Shown here in pieces: positions 8,151 to 16,706 of a stretch of 64,000 nucleotides of DNA. The notes under the pieces were generated by a model. The model was not told the origin of the DNA. It saw only the letters and a list, made by a program, of their open reading frames with translations, and did not search any database. The DNA comes from QHXW01 sp963752965. GTDB taxonomy: Bacteria > Acidobacteriota > Terriglobia > Bryobacterales > Bryobacteraceae. The stretch's first letter is position 1, and each line of letters begins with the position of its first letter. The stretch lies in contig CAVWAJ010000015.1 of NCBI GenBank assembly GCA_963752965.1, forward strand, positions 558,001 to 622,000. Direction: 5' to 3'. The position numbers were made by a program, and so were the translations under genes.

Positions 8151-9233
8151 TTACAGAGTGCGCAGGTCCTTGGTGGTCGGTGTGAGCACCTGGCAGCCGT
8201 TACCGGTGACCACCACGGTATCTTCGATGCGGATGCCGCCAAATCCTTCGAGATAGACGCCCGGCTCGATGGTGATGGCCATACCTGTTTCGAGCGGTAT
8301 TGCCTCTTTGTTGCCGATGCGCGGCGGCTCATGGATCTCGAGCCCGAGCCCATGTCCAGTGGAATGTACAAAGGCGCGATCGAGGCCGTACCGAGCCAAC
8401 ACGCGCCGGGCGGCACGATCCACTGAATGCGCACTCACTCCTGGCCGGACCGCATCAATCGCAGCGAGCTGGGCTTCGAGAACCGCGTCGTATGCCCGCT
8501 TGGCTCGGGGCTCCGGCCGGCCCAGGAACAGCATGCGCGTCATGTCACTCGCGTAGCCTTCGAGCATGGCGCCCATATCGACCAGGATCATGCCGCGGGC
8601 CGGCACCTTTGCGCTGGTGGGCCGGGCGTGGGGCAGAGCCGTGCGCGCACCGGTGGCGACGATGGTTTCGAACGCTGGTCCTTCGGCCCCCTCACGACGC
8701 ACCCGGTAATCCAGCTCTGCGGCCAGCTCGGACTCCCGCATTCCCGGCCGCACGTGCTTCGAGGCCTTCTCGAACGCTCTTGAATTCAGCTCAACAGACC
8801 TCCGGATCGCGGCAATCTCGGCCGGTGATTTGATCATCCTCTGGCGCTCGACCCAACCCGTGACGGGCTCGAGCGAGCTTCGCATGGGTGGTGCGTCTTT
8901 CAGTGTCTGGAACGCTTCGACGCTCAGGCGGCTCTTTTCGAAACCCACGCGGCGGCTTTTGGCGCGGCTCAGCAAAGCGGCGACTCGCGGCAGAATAGGT
9001 CCGGCTGCCACCCGGGCGGGGCAGTCCACCTCCTGGGCGGCTTGAATCCGATAGCGAGGATCGGTGAAGAACACCGCGCGGCCGGGAAGCATCACGATCA
9101 GACCATTGCTGCCGGTGAAACCAGTCAGGTACCGGACGTTGGGTCCGTATCCCACCACGAGCGCATCCAGCTTACCTTCGGCCATGCGACGCTCGATCAC
9201 CTGGCGCCGGGCCGCAAACTCGCTACCGGGCAC
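8151..9233 (-). CDS. Xaa-Pro aminopeptidase family metallopeptidase (M24)
   Basis: This 360-residue cytoplasmic peptidase removes N-terminal residues ahead of proline, or cleaves Xaa-Pro dipeptides. The N-terminal creatinase-like domain (RRQVIERRMAEGKLDALVV) is followed by the pita-bread catalytic domain. Dimetal ligands are visible: two Asp in VDMGAMLEGYASDMTR, His in HSTGHGLGLE, Glu in TIEPGVYLE and Glu in GIRIEDTV. The GTG at 9233 is chosen because AGGAG lies eight bases before it and it overlaps the upstream stop by 11 bases. In many bacteria such a gene sits directly before accB-accC, as here. PepP versus PepQ cannot be separated by eye. Confidence 0.92.
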   Translation of the reverse strand: MPGSEFAARRQVIERRMAEGKLDALVVGYGPNVRYLTGFTGSNGLIVMLPGRAVFFTDPRYRIQAAQEVDCPARVAAGPILPRVAALLSRAKSRRVGFEKSRLSVEAFQTLKDAPPMRSSLEPVTGWVERQRMIKSPAEIAAIRRSVELNSRAFEKASKHVRPGMRESELAAELDYRVRREGAEGPAFETIVATGARTALPHARPTSAKVPARGMILVDMGAMLEGYASDMTRMLFLGRPEPRAKRAYDAVLEAQLAAIDAVRPGVSAHSVDRAARRVLARYGLDRAFVHSTGHGLGLEIHEPPRIGNKEAIPLETGMAITIEPGVYLEGFGGIRIEDTVVVTGNGCQVLTPTTKDLRTL

Positions 9234-9837
9234 GATCCAACTCCTGCGCCAGCAGCAATGCACGATCCGCCAAGCCGCTAGCCGTTTGTATGTCGCCCTG
9301 ATCCTTCGCCTTATACGCACGAGCGGCGAAGTTGCGAACCCTTTCCACGGCATGCTTTTGAGATTCACTGAGGCCACGGGCTGTCACCCGTGTGAGCATC
9401 TCGTCCACTTCGTGCAAGCGGTTCGAGATTTCTTCGATCCGCTGGCGGCGTTGTTCCTCCGGGAGCACTGGCTCCATGCGCCGAGGCGGCAGGTCCGTGG
9501 CCGGCGGGGTTTCGGCGGTCTCGGCCGGTTCCGGTTTGGCCGGGGATGCTGAGGCCGGTCTTGGCTGGGGCTTTCGAGATCTCGGCCGCGGCGAGGCCGG
9601 CTCGGGTGGCGTTGGTGGCGTGGCCACTGCCTCGGCCGCAATCGGCTGCGGCTCCGGCAACTTCACCTGCGTCTGAGGGATGGATAGGGGCTCGTTCGAA
9701 GGCGGAGTGGGAGGCGGTACCGCCCGCGCGACAGTCGGTTGCGGCGCCGGCGGTGTTTTCGCTTGCTTGACCTTCAGCTCGCACGCGGAGAGCAGCAGAA
9801 CCAACAGACCAAGCGTTGTTTTGAAAACCGGGCGCAT
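9223..9837 (-). CDS. Proline-rich lipoprotein of unknown function
   Basis: This 204-residue protein has a lipobox signal peptide (LLVLLLSAC, cleavage before Cys), so it is probably lipid-anchored. Residues of about 25-130 are a Pro/Ala/Thr-rich flexible spacer. The last 75 residues are predicted helical (RQRIEEISNRLHEVDEMLTR, SESQKHAVERVRNFAARA) and resemble a short coiled-coil or TPR-like helix bundle. The ATG at 9837 starts ten bases after the kinase stop, with only a weak ribosome site. It overlaps the peptidase gene by 11 bases. It could link the kinase to the envelope, but that is only positional inference. Confidence 0.78.
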   Translation of the reverse strand: MRPVFKTTLGLLVLLLSACELKVKQAKTPPAPQPTVARAVPPPTPPSNEPLSIPQTQVKLPEPQPIAAEAVATPPTPPEPASPRPRSRKPQPRPASASPAKPEPAETAETPPATDLPPRRMEPVLPEEQRRQRIEEISNRLHEVDEMLTRVTARGLSESQKHAVERVRNFAARAYKAKDQGDIQTASGLADRALLLAQELDRAR

Positions 9838-9847
9838 GCGTGCTTCG

Positions 9848-11704
9848 TCAGATCGAGGACATAGCCGTGGGAATGCGGATGATAAAGGTGGCGCCTTTCC
9901 CTGGCTCGCTGGTGAAGTCGATTGTACCATCGTGCAATTGGACGATTCGAAACGTCATCGCGAGGCCGATGCCCGATCCTTTTTGCTTGGTGGTGAAATA
10001 GAGCCCGAAGACTTTGCTTTTCATTTCCGGCGGGATTCCGCACCCGGTATCGCTCACGCGGATCTCAGCATCATTCCCCCGTAAGGAGGACTCGAATCGC
10101 AACTGGCCGCCATCCGGCATCGCTTCAATGGCGTTGATCACAACGTTCAGCATGGCCTGCTTCAGCAGATCCAAATCGACGGCAATCGACGCGCCTTCGG
10201 TCTGCTGCTCCACTGTCACCGCAATCTTGGCGGTCTCCGCCAAGGGACGAGCCAGCTCCGCGATTTCAGTCACAAACGCTTCTAACGGCACGTCCGTCAG
10301 GTGCAGTTCCACTGGCCTTGTGAAGTCGAGAAATGTCTTCACCACGCGGTCGAGGCGCACAATCTCACTGCCGATAATGTCCATTTGCGGCGCGAGGTCG
10401 TTATCGCCCTTGGCCAGCTTCATGCGCGCCAGTTCCACGTGCATGAGGATTGCGTTCAGCGGGTTTTTCACCTCGTGCGCCACGCCACCCGTGATCCGGC
10501 TGATGGCCGAGAGCCGCTCGGCGGTTTGCAACTGCTTTCCGATCTGCCGCGTAGCTTCCGGGTCTCGCAAACGCACCAGAATCCCGGCACCGGATCCGCT
10601 GGATATGCCAGTGGGTGGCGTCTCCAGCACGTCTACCGAAAGCAGCGCCACCGGAACGCTGGCACTGCCATTGCCGCTGGCGGCGAGCGGCACGCGCCGG
10701 TTTCGGATCGATTGCCCGGTTTGCGACGCTTGCTGAAGGAGTACGCCAAGCGACGTGGCGGCCGGAAAGATCTCGATCAGCGTCTTGCCCATCAACTCGG
10801 AGCGGTCGCGGCCGAGGAACCTCTCCACCGCTCCAGCCGCCACCACCAGCCGCCGGTCGCGCCCAAACACCAGCACCGCGTCCTCCAAATCGTCGAGGAG
10901 ACGTTCGAAGTTTCCGCGCAGGTCCGAAAAGTCGTATTTCGCCCCACGGAGTTGCTGGCCGAGCAGATTCACCTTGGACACCACTACTGCGAATTCATCG
11001 TCCGACGCTTTGGCGGCGGGTAATGTCTCCGGACTTTCAAATTCCCCCTTCGTGACGGAATCCAGCATTTTGCCCAGTTTTCCGATCGGCCGGAACGCGA
11101 TGGTCGAGAACAGGAAGGCAGCTACGATGGTGCCGATCAAAGAGAGAATCGAAAGTTTCGCATGTGCCTGGATGCTGGGGATTATCTCGTTCTCGATTAA
11201 TCCGGGTAAGACCACGACGCGGATGTACATCACCGTCGTGGCCGGCCCCGAAACGGCCACCTCCTCAGACAACTGGTATCTTTGCCGGGCTCCTCCCAGC
11301 ACTTTGATCTTCTGTACTAGGCTCCTGTATTTGACCAGGTCCAGGAAATCGGGGAGCGGTTGGAAACTCAGCCCTATCCGGTTGGATTCGCTGTCGGCTA
11401 GGATCACTCCCTGCGGATCGCAAACCGCAATCTCAAGCAGCGTTGGGGATCTCGACATGGTCTTGAGGAGCTCGTTCGACAATTGAGAATCGGCCTTCAG
11501 AGCCTCGCGAATCGGCAGCGTGCGATTGCGCTCTAGCGCGCCGTTCACGGCATCCTCGGCGACCCCCTTGGAGTAGTCCGCCAGCTTCAGGGTAAACGTG
11601 AACTGGTTATTGATCTCTTGCGCCAAGTCGAATACGGTGACGGCGCCCACGATGATCGCCATCACCAGGACCGACCACAGCGTGAGTTGCGCGCGGAGAT
11701 GCAT
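9848..11704 (-). CDS. PAS-containing sensor histidine kinase (NtrB-like)
   Basis: This is a 618-residue membrane sensor kinase. It has transmembrane segments at about residues 8-28 and 182-204 around a 150-residue extracytoplasmic sensor, a HAMP region, a PAS domain (about 265-385), a HisKA domain with His410 in GGVAHEVKNPLNAI, and a HATPase domain. Its N box is NVVINAIEAM, G1 is DTGCGIP and G2 is GSGIGLA. It would autophosphorylate His410 and pass phosphate to a response regulator, but no receiver gene is adjacent; the nearest is the NtrC-type regulator at 14621. It follows the quinone oxidoreductase by 44 bases. Confidence 0.93.
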   Translation of the reverse strand: MHLRAQLTLWSVLVMAIIVGAVTVFDLAQEINNQFTFTLKLADYSKGVAEDAVNGALERNRTLPIREALKADSQLSNELLKTMSRSPTLLEIAVCDPQGVILADSESNRIGLSFQPLPDFLDLVKYRSLVQKIKVLGGARQRYQLSEEVAVSGPATTVMYIRVVVLPGLIENEIIPSIQAHAKLSILSLIGTIVAAFLFSTIAFRPIGKLGKMLDSVTKGEFESPETLPAAKASDDEFAVVVSKVNLLGQQLRGAKYDFSDLRGNFERLLDDLEDAVLVFGRDRRLVVAAGAVERFLGRDRSELMGKTLIEIFPAATSLGVLLQQASQTGQSIRNRRVPLAASGNGSASVPVALLSVDVLETPPTGISSGSGAGILVRLRDPEATRQIGKQLQTAERLSAISRITGGVAHEVKNPLNAILMHVELARMKLAKGDNDLAPQMDIIGSEIVRLDRVVKTFLDFTRPVELHLTDVPLEAFVTEIAELARPLAETAKIAVTVEQQTEGASIAVDLDLLKQAMLNVVINAIEAMPDGGQLRFESSLRGNDAEIRVSDTGCGIPPEMKSKVFGLYFTTKQKGSGIGLAMTFRIVQLHDGTIDFTSEPGKGATFIIRIPTAMSSI

Positions 11705-11748
11705 GTGGGTGTCTCAGGTGCAACGGCCAGCGGGCTGACGCTCTGTCG

Positions 11749-12726
11749 CTACGCGCCCTCGGGGATCAGCAGCAACTTGCCTGCGGTAGCTCGCGATTCC
11801 AGGTCGCGATGAGCCTGCGCCGCCTGCGCCAGCGGATAGATCCGGTCGATGGCGAGTTTCAGTTTTCCCGAGGCAACCCACCCTAAGACGTCTCCCGCTC
11901 TCCACAACAGCTCCTCGCGTGTGGCGGCATAATGGGCCAGGCTTGGACGGGTGAGGAACAGTGATCCCTTTGTGTTCAGTATTGCCGGATCCAGGGGCGG
12001 CACCTTCCCGCCAGACTGCCCGAATAGCACCATCATCCCGCGCGGCCGCAGGCAATTCAATCCCTGCATGTACGTCGGCGCGCCGACCGAGTCGTACACG
12101 ACGTCGACCCCGTGCCCATCCGTCAATCGTTTCACTTCGGCTTCGAAGTCCTGGCGGGTATAGAAAATCACTTCGTCGATTCCGGCCTGGCGCGCCAGCT
12201 CCGCCTTGGCTTCAGTCGAAGTGGTCCCTAGAACGCGCGCGCCACGCATCTTCGCCATTTGCACGATCAGCCGGCCGGCGCCACCCGCCGCCGCGTGCAC
12301 CAGGCACGTGTGGCCGGGTTTCAGCGGAAAGGTCGAGTGCGTCAAGTAGTGCGCGGTCATACCTTGCAGCATGGCCGCCGCGGCGTTGTTCAGGTCCGTA
12401 TGATCCGGAACTTTCACGAGCTGCCACGCCGGAACCACGGCATACTGCGCGTAAGAACCGCGCGCCATCGCATAGGCCACGCGGTCGCCGGGCCGGACTT
12501 CCGTCACCTCCGGTCCCACCGATTCCACGACGCCCGCGGCTTCATTGCCAAGTGTCATGGGCAGATCGGCCTTGTAGAGGCCCATGCGGAAGTACACGTC
12601 GATGAAGTTGACACCTGAGGCCGCAATTTTCACCAGGGCTTCCTTCGGCCCTGGCTGCGGGACAGGGACATCGGCCAGGCGCATCTGTTCGGGACCGCCC
12701 GTCTCTTTTACTTGAATTGCTTTCAT
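11749..12726 (-). CDS. NADPH:quinone oxidoreductase family protein (MDR superfamily)
   Basis: This 325-residue cytoplasmic enzyme of the zinc-independent quinone oxidoreductase branch of the medium-chain dehydrogenase family carries out NADPH-dependent reduction of quinones or enones. The N-terminal GroES-like fold (MKAIQVKETGGPEQM, GVNFIDVYFRMGLY) is followed by the Rossmann domain with HAAAGGAGRLIVQMAK. No structural zinc Cys cluster is seen. ATG 12726 has GAGG eight bases upstream and overlaps the preceding stop as ATGA, so the two genes are probably translationally coupled. Confidence 0.93.
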   Translation of the reverse strand: MKAIQVKETGGPEQMRLADVPVPQPGPKEALVKIAASGVNFIDVYFRMGLYKADLPMTLGNEAAGVVESVGPEVTEVRPGDRVAYAMARGSYAQYAVVPAWQLVKVPDHTDLNNAAAAMLQGMTAHYLTHSTFPLKPGHTCLVHAAAGGAGRLIVQMAKMRGARVLGTTSTEAKAELARQAGIDEVIFYTRQDFEAEVKRLTDGHGVDVVYDSVGAPTYMQGLNCLRPRGMMVLFGQSGGKVPPLDPAILNTKGSLFLTRPSLAHYAATREELLWRAGDVLGWVASGKLKLAIDRIYPLAQAAQAHRDLESRATAGKLLLIPEGA

Positions 12727-13262
12727 CGAAAACCTCGGTGGAGAGCGCGCCGGAAGTGCGCCGCCGCTGCATAGAGTAGCAGATACGAGAGTGTAAACGG
12801 AAAGACGGCAACGCGGGCCGCCGCGCGCACGATGCCGGCATCCGCGAAGCCCGCGCGATGCTTGATGAACCGGCGGATTTGCGCCCAATGCCCGCGATCC
12901 AGCCAGAACCAATCCCCGTTTTCATTGAGGATCAGAATCTTGGCGGGCAGCACGGCAGCCAACGCCCACTTCCACTTGGGCAGAATCCGCTCATTGGAAC
13001 AAACGATGCCGGCGATAGCGTATCCATTGCCGCGTAACTCGCGTGCCAGCGCAATCCTGCCTTTACTGCCCCGAAAGTCGTTCACGTTATAAATGTTGGC
13101 CATGCCGGCCGGCGCCGCTGGAAAGCAAGTCACCAGATCGATGGGGACACCGAAATGCGCCTCTAAGCGCGGAATGATGATCTCGGTGATATGCCGCGAT
13201 CCGCTTTCCACGAGCAGAATCCGTGACGGCTGCGGGATGCGGCGGCGAAGAAAATAACGCAC
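12723..13262 (-). CDS. Unknown protein with C-terminal membrane segment
   Basis: This is a 179-residue protein I do not recognise. The first 120 residues look like an alpha/beta Rossmann-like domain (RILLVESGSRHITEIIIPRL, IDLVTCFP, YAIAGIVCS, KILILNENGDWFWLD). One hydrophobic segment follows near the C-terminus (VAVFPFTLSYLLLYAAAAHF). The N-terminal pattern recalls glycosyltransferase or UDP-sugar-binding folds, but no catalytic motif is clear. It lies 30 bases after the kinase and overlaps the quinone oxidoreductase start by four bases (ATGA), so it is part of the same transcript. Confidence 0.75.
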   Translation of the reverse strand: MRYFLRRRIPQPSRILLVESGSRHITEIIIPRLEAHFGVPIDLVTCFPAAPAGMANIYNVNDFRGSKGRIALARELRGNGYAIAGIVCSNERILPKWKWALAAVLPAKILILNENGDWFWLDRGHWAQIRRFIKHRAGFADAGIVRAAARVAVFPFTLSYLLLYAAAAHFRRALHRGFR

Positions 13263-13292
13263 GAAGTAAGAAGTGTAGCGCAGGCTCTCGGC

Positions 13293-14624
13293 TCAGATCG
13301 GCAGCCGCAGCTTCGCATCGCAGCCCGAACCCTCGCGCCGGTTCTCGAGCGTGAGCGCGCCCCCGTGAGCTTCGGCGATTTGGCGGCTCAGCAGCAGGCC
13401 GATCCCCGATCCGCCCGGTTTCGTCGTGAAAAACGGCACAAACAGATTGCCGGTATTGGAAAGCCCCGGGCCATCGTCTTCCACCTGGATCTCGACATAC
13501 GTTGCATTCTTCCGCCATCCGACTCGCACGCCGCCACGAGTTTCGAGCGCGGCATCGGTGGCATTGCGTAGAAGATTGATCAGAACCTGCTCGAGTTGGT
13601 CGGCGTCGCCGCGAATCACGAGATTGGGCCCTGGCTGCACATCCACGTGCAGGCGCGTTTCCATGCCCACCACGCGACGTATCCATGGCGCTACATCCAG
13701 CGGGGCCAGCGTAGGCCGCGGCAACTTTGCCAAACGGGCATACGCGCCGATGAAGCGGCTGAGAGCTTCCGAGCGCGAGGAAATCACCGCCAACCCGCGC
13801 CGCATGTCTTCCTGCCAGTCCGGCGGCAGCGATTCGCGTGAAACCAGAGTCTCGAGGCTCCCGGCGATGGACTTGATCGGCGTCAGCGAATTGTTCAATT
13901 CGTGCCCCAGCACGCGCACTAGCCTCTGCCATGCTTGCAGCTCCTCTTCGCGCAGAGGCCGCGTCAGGTCGCCAATGACCACCAGTTGCATCGGCAGGCC
14001 GTGCTCCCGAAACATGCTGCGGCGGATGCCCCAGCGTCCCGGCCCGCTCGGAAACGTAGTTTGCAGAACGCGCGCGGGCTCACCCTCCAGGCACTCCGCC
14101 AGATCCAGTTCCTCCGCGCTGCGCCCTGTCAGGCGCTCGGCGGGCTTTGCCAGGAGTTTTTCGCCGGCCCGGTTCACCAGCCGCAGACGGTGCTCGCTAT
14201 CGAAGGCGAAGATCGCAACGTCGATCTCTTCCATCACCTTGCGCAGCAGCGTCGTGGCTTCGAGCGCGCCCAGCCGCTGCTCGCGCAGCGTCCCTCCCAT
14301 GGCATTCACCTGCTGCATCACCTCGCCCAGCGCATCGTCCACTTGCGCGCCGCGCGCCCGCACGGAAAAATCGCCTTCCTGCAACGCTGCCAGCAGATTC
14401 GAGATCGTGCGCAGAGGATACACCACGCGCTCGCGCACCGCTGCGGCAAAACCCAGCCAGCAGCCCACGATCAGAACGGTCAGCGTGAGTTGGGTTTTGG
14501 GATCATGGTCTCCCGTCCACAGCATGATAAGGGCTACGGCGGAACCGGGCAGCCCCGCCAGTACCGCGAAAAGAAAGATCCGGCGCTCGTAATACACCCG
14601 GACGCGCCGGCTCCTCGCGGTCAT
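13293..14624 (-). CDS. Sensor histidine kinase paired with NtrC-type regulator
   Basis: This 443-residue sensor kinase has two membrane segments at about residues 15-36 and 47-65, separated by a very short loop of roughly ten residues. It probably senses within the membrane or through a partner. A HAMP-like region and a PAS domain (about 125-220) follow, then HisKA with His241 in LGHELNNSLTPI, and a HATPase domain (N box INLLRNATDAA, G1 DDGPGLS, G2 GSGIGLLLS). It overlaps the regulator gene by four bases (ATGA), the normal mark of a cognate pair. The regulator and the ABC genes before it suggest that it senses envelope or transport state. Confidence 0.94.
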   Translation of the reverse strand: MTARSRRVRVYYERRIFLFAVLAGLPGSAVALIMLWTGDHDPKTQLTLTVLIVGCWLGFAAAVRERVVYPLRTISNLLAALQEGDFSVRARGAQVDDALGEVMQQVNAMGGTLREQRLGALEATTLLRKVMEEIDVAIFAFDSEHRLRLVNRAGEKLLAKPAERLTGRSAEELDLAECLEGEPARVLQTTFPSGPGRWGIRRSMFREHGLPMQLVVIGDLTRPLREEELQAWQRLVRVLGHELNNSLTPIKSIAGSLETLVSRESLPPDWQEDMRRGLAVISSRSEALSRFIGAYARLAKLPRPTLAPLDVAPWIRRVVGMETRLHVDVQPGPNLVIRGDADQLEQVLINLLRNATDAALETRGGVRVGWRKNATYVEIQVEDDGPGLSNTGNLFVPFFTTKPGGSGIGLLLSRQIAEAHGGALTLENRREGSGCDAKLRLPI

Positions 14625-16024
14625 AACCCGAAACGTTGCAGGCGCCGATAGAGTGCGCTACGGCTGAGTCCTAGCGCCTTGGCGGCGTGGCTGACGTTCC
14701 CATCGAAACGCGAGAGCGCCTTCTTGATGAGCGAGAACTCAACGTCCTCGAGGCTCATGTCCTCGAGGCGTGGCGCGCCCTCACGGCCCTGCCGCAGCCC
14801 GAGATCGGCAGCCTTGACTGTATCGCCCTGCGCCATCAGCACCGCCCGCTCGATGGCGTGATCGAGCTCGCGGATGTTGCCAGGCCAAAGGTGATCGAGC
14901 AGCGCCTGCATCGCGGCCGGGTCGAAACTGGTGAGTGGCTTGCGATATCGCTGGGCGTGCCTCCCCAGAAAGTGGGAAGCCAGCAGCGGAATGTCCTCGC
15001 GCCGGTCGCGCAAGGGCGGAAGATGGATCTCGATCGTGTTCAGACGGAATTGCAGATCGGCGCGAAAGTGGCCCGCGGCGACTTCGGCGTTCAGATCGGC
15101 GTTCGTGGCCGAGACGATCCGCACATCCACCCGGCGCGTGCGTGAGGAGCCGACGCGCTCCAGTTCCCCCGTTTGCAGTACGCGCAGCAGCTTGGCCTGC
15201 TGGCTCGCCGTGATGTTCGCGATCTCATCCAGAAACAACGTGCTGCCGTCGGCCAGCTCGAATCGGCCCACGCGGTCCGCCTTGGCGTCCGTGAACGCGC
15301 CACGCACATGCCCGAATAGCTCGCTTTCAAAAATACCCTCCGGCAGGCCGCCCGCGTTCACCGTCACCATGGGTTTGGAACAACGCGGCGAAATGGCGTG
15401 CAGCGTCTGCGCCACCACCTCCTTTCCCGTGCCGGGTTCGCCCGAGATGAGCACATTCGCGTCCGACGGGCCTACGTTCGCCACCAGCCGCAGCACCGGC
15501 TGCATGGCTGGCGCTTCCGCAATCAGAGTGGGCCGCTCGGTGCCGCGTAGCAGCCGGTTTTCGGCCTCCAGCCGCAGCCCCTTGCGCAAGGCCCGGCTCA
15601 ACTCGATCTGCGTGCGCAGAATGCTGACCAGCCGCTCGTTCTCCCAGGGCTTTTGAATGAAGTCGCGGGCCCCGCGCCGCATCGCTTCCACCGCCACTTT
15701 TACGCTCGACCACGCCGTCATCACCACCACCGGCAGCGTGCTGTCGAGCGCCTGGATTCGCGACAGCAGATCCAGCCCTTCCTGTCCCGACGTCGTATCG
15801 CGCGCGTAGTTGAGGTCGATCAACACGACGTCAAACTCGCGCGCATCGAGCGCGTTCAATACACCCGCCGGCGAAGACACCAGCTCGATCTGATACCCCT
15901 CCGCCTTGAGCAGCAGGCGCAGCGCTTCCAGCACATCCGGCTGGTCGTCCGCGATCAATACCCGGGGGGCGTCGGCGCTCTTCATCGTGGATGTCTTCCG
16001 CTCTGTCTCTACGGTCGCGCTCAT
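14621..16024 (-). CDS. Sigma-54-dependent response regulator (NtrC family)
   Basis: This is a 467-residue transcription activator. The receiver domain (about 20-140) has the acidic pocket IADDQ and phospho-acceptor Asp70. The AAA+ domain (about 167-400) has Walker A GEPGTGKE and the sigma-54 contact loop as GAFTDA (242-247), a common variant of GAFTGA. The C-terminal Fis-type helix-turn-helix is NVSHAAKALGLSRSALYRRLQRFGL. Once phosphorylated by the kinase four bases downstream it would activate RpoN promoters. It begins seven bases after the ABC ATPase gene, so it is encoded with its likely targets. An internal ATG 13 codons in is also a possible start. Confidence 0.95.
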   Translation of the reverse strand: MSATVETERKTSTMKSADAPRVLIADDQPDVLEALRLLLKAEGYQIELVSSPAGVLNALDAREFDVVLIDLNYARDTTSGQEGLDLLSRIQALDSTLPVVVMTAWSSVKVAVEAMRRGARDFIQKPWENERLVSILRTQIELSRALRKGLRLEAENRLLRGTERPTLIAEAPAMQPVLRLVANVGPSDANVLISGEPGTGKEVVAQTLHAISPRCSKPMVTVNAGGLPEGIFESELFGHVRGAFTDAKADRVGRFELADGSTLFLDEIANITASQQAKLLRVLQTGELERVGSSRTRRVDVRIVSATNADLNAEVAAGHFRADLQFRLNTIEIHLPPLRDRREDIPLLASHFLGRHAQRYRKPLTSFDPAAMQALLDHLWPGNIRELDHAIERAVLMAQGDTVKAADLGLRQGREGAPRLEDMSLEDVEFSLIKKALSRFDGNVSHAAKALGLSRSALYRRLQRFGL

Positions 16025-16031
16025 GGAATCT

Positions 16032-16703
16032 CTACTTCACCAGCCAGCCATCCGCGAGGTTGATGATGCGACGGCCGTACTGCGCGTTGGTCTCGGAGTG
16101 AGTCACCTGCACGATGGTTGTGCCCTCGTCGTTCAGGCGTTTGAACAGCTCCATGATCTCCTTGCCTTGCGAGGAGTGCAGGTTACCGGTCGGCTCATCC
16201 GCCAGGATCAGCTTGGGGTTCGCGATCACTGCGCGCGCCACCGCCACCAATTGCTGCTGGCCGCCCGACAACTGGTTCGGGTACAGGTCCTTTTTGCCGA
16301 CAATGTGAAACCGGTCCAGAATGTCTCCCACCATGCCGGCGCGCTCCGCGGATTTGATATTGCGGTATGAAAGCGGAATGTCCAGGTTCTCGTACACCGT
16401 GAGATTGTCGATGAGGTGGTAGCTCTGGAACACAAACCCGATGTACTTCTTGTTAATCTCGACGCGCTGCTTGGTGTTCAGCCGGTGTACGGGCTGCTCG
16501 GCAAAATAAAATTCGCCAGTCCACGCGCCGTCCAGCATGCCCAGGATAGCCAGGAGCGTGGATTTTCCCGCCCCCGACGGCCCCATGATCGTGACAAATT
16601 CGCCTTCCTTGATGTCCAGCGTGATACGCCGCAAAACAAAAGTTTTGCCGTAACCGGCTTCGTAGTACTTCTCTATGTTGTTCAGGCGGATCATCGGTTC
16701 CAT
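16032..16703 (-). CDS. MacB/LolD-type ABC transporter ATPase
   Basis: This 223-residue ATPase drives a type VII (MacB-like) mechanotransmission ABC system. It has Walker A GPSGAGKS, signature LSGGQQQ, Walker B KLILADEPTG and an H-loop in VTHSETNAQYG. It starts three bases after the permease gene, so the two should form one complex at the inner membrane. Family members move lipoproteins, peptides or antibiotics, or only transmit force; the substrate cannot be read from the sequence. Confidence 0.95.
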   Translation of the reverse strand: MEPMIRLNNIEKYYEAGYGKTFVLRRITLDIKEGEFVTIMGPSGAGKSTLLAILGMLDGAWTGEFYFAEQPVHRLNTKQRVEINKKYIGFVFQSYHLIDNLTVYENLDIPLSYRNIKSAERAGMVGDILDRFHIVGKKDLYPNQLSGGQQQLVAVARAVIANPKLILADEPTGNLHSSQGKEIMELFKRLNDEGTTIVQVTHSETNAQYGRRIINLADGWLVK

Positions 16704-16706
16704 GGC

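Noticed and set aside
9848..11704. The kinase at 9848 as the partner of the NtrC-type regulator at 14621
   Set aside because: A second kinase overlaps that regulator by four bases and is the far better partner; cross-talk cannot be excluded.
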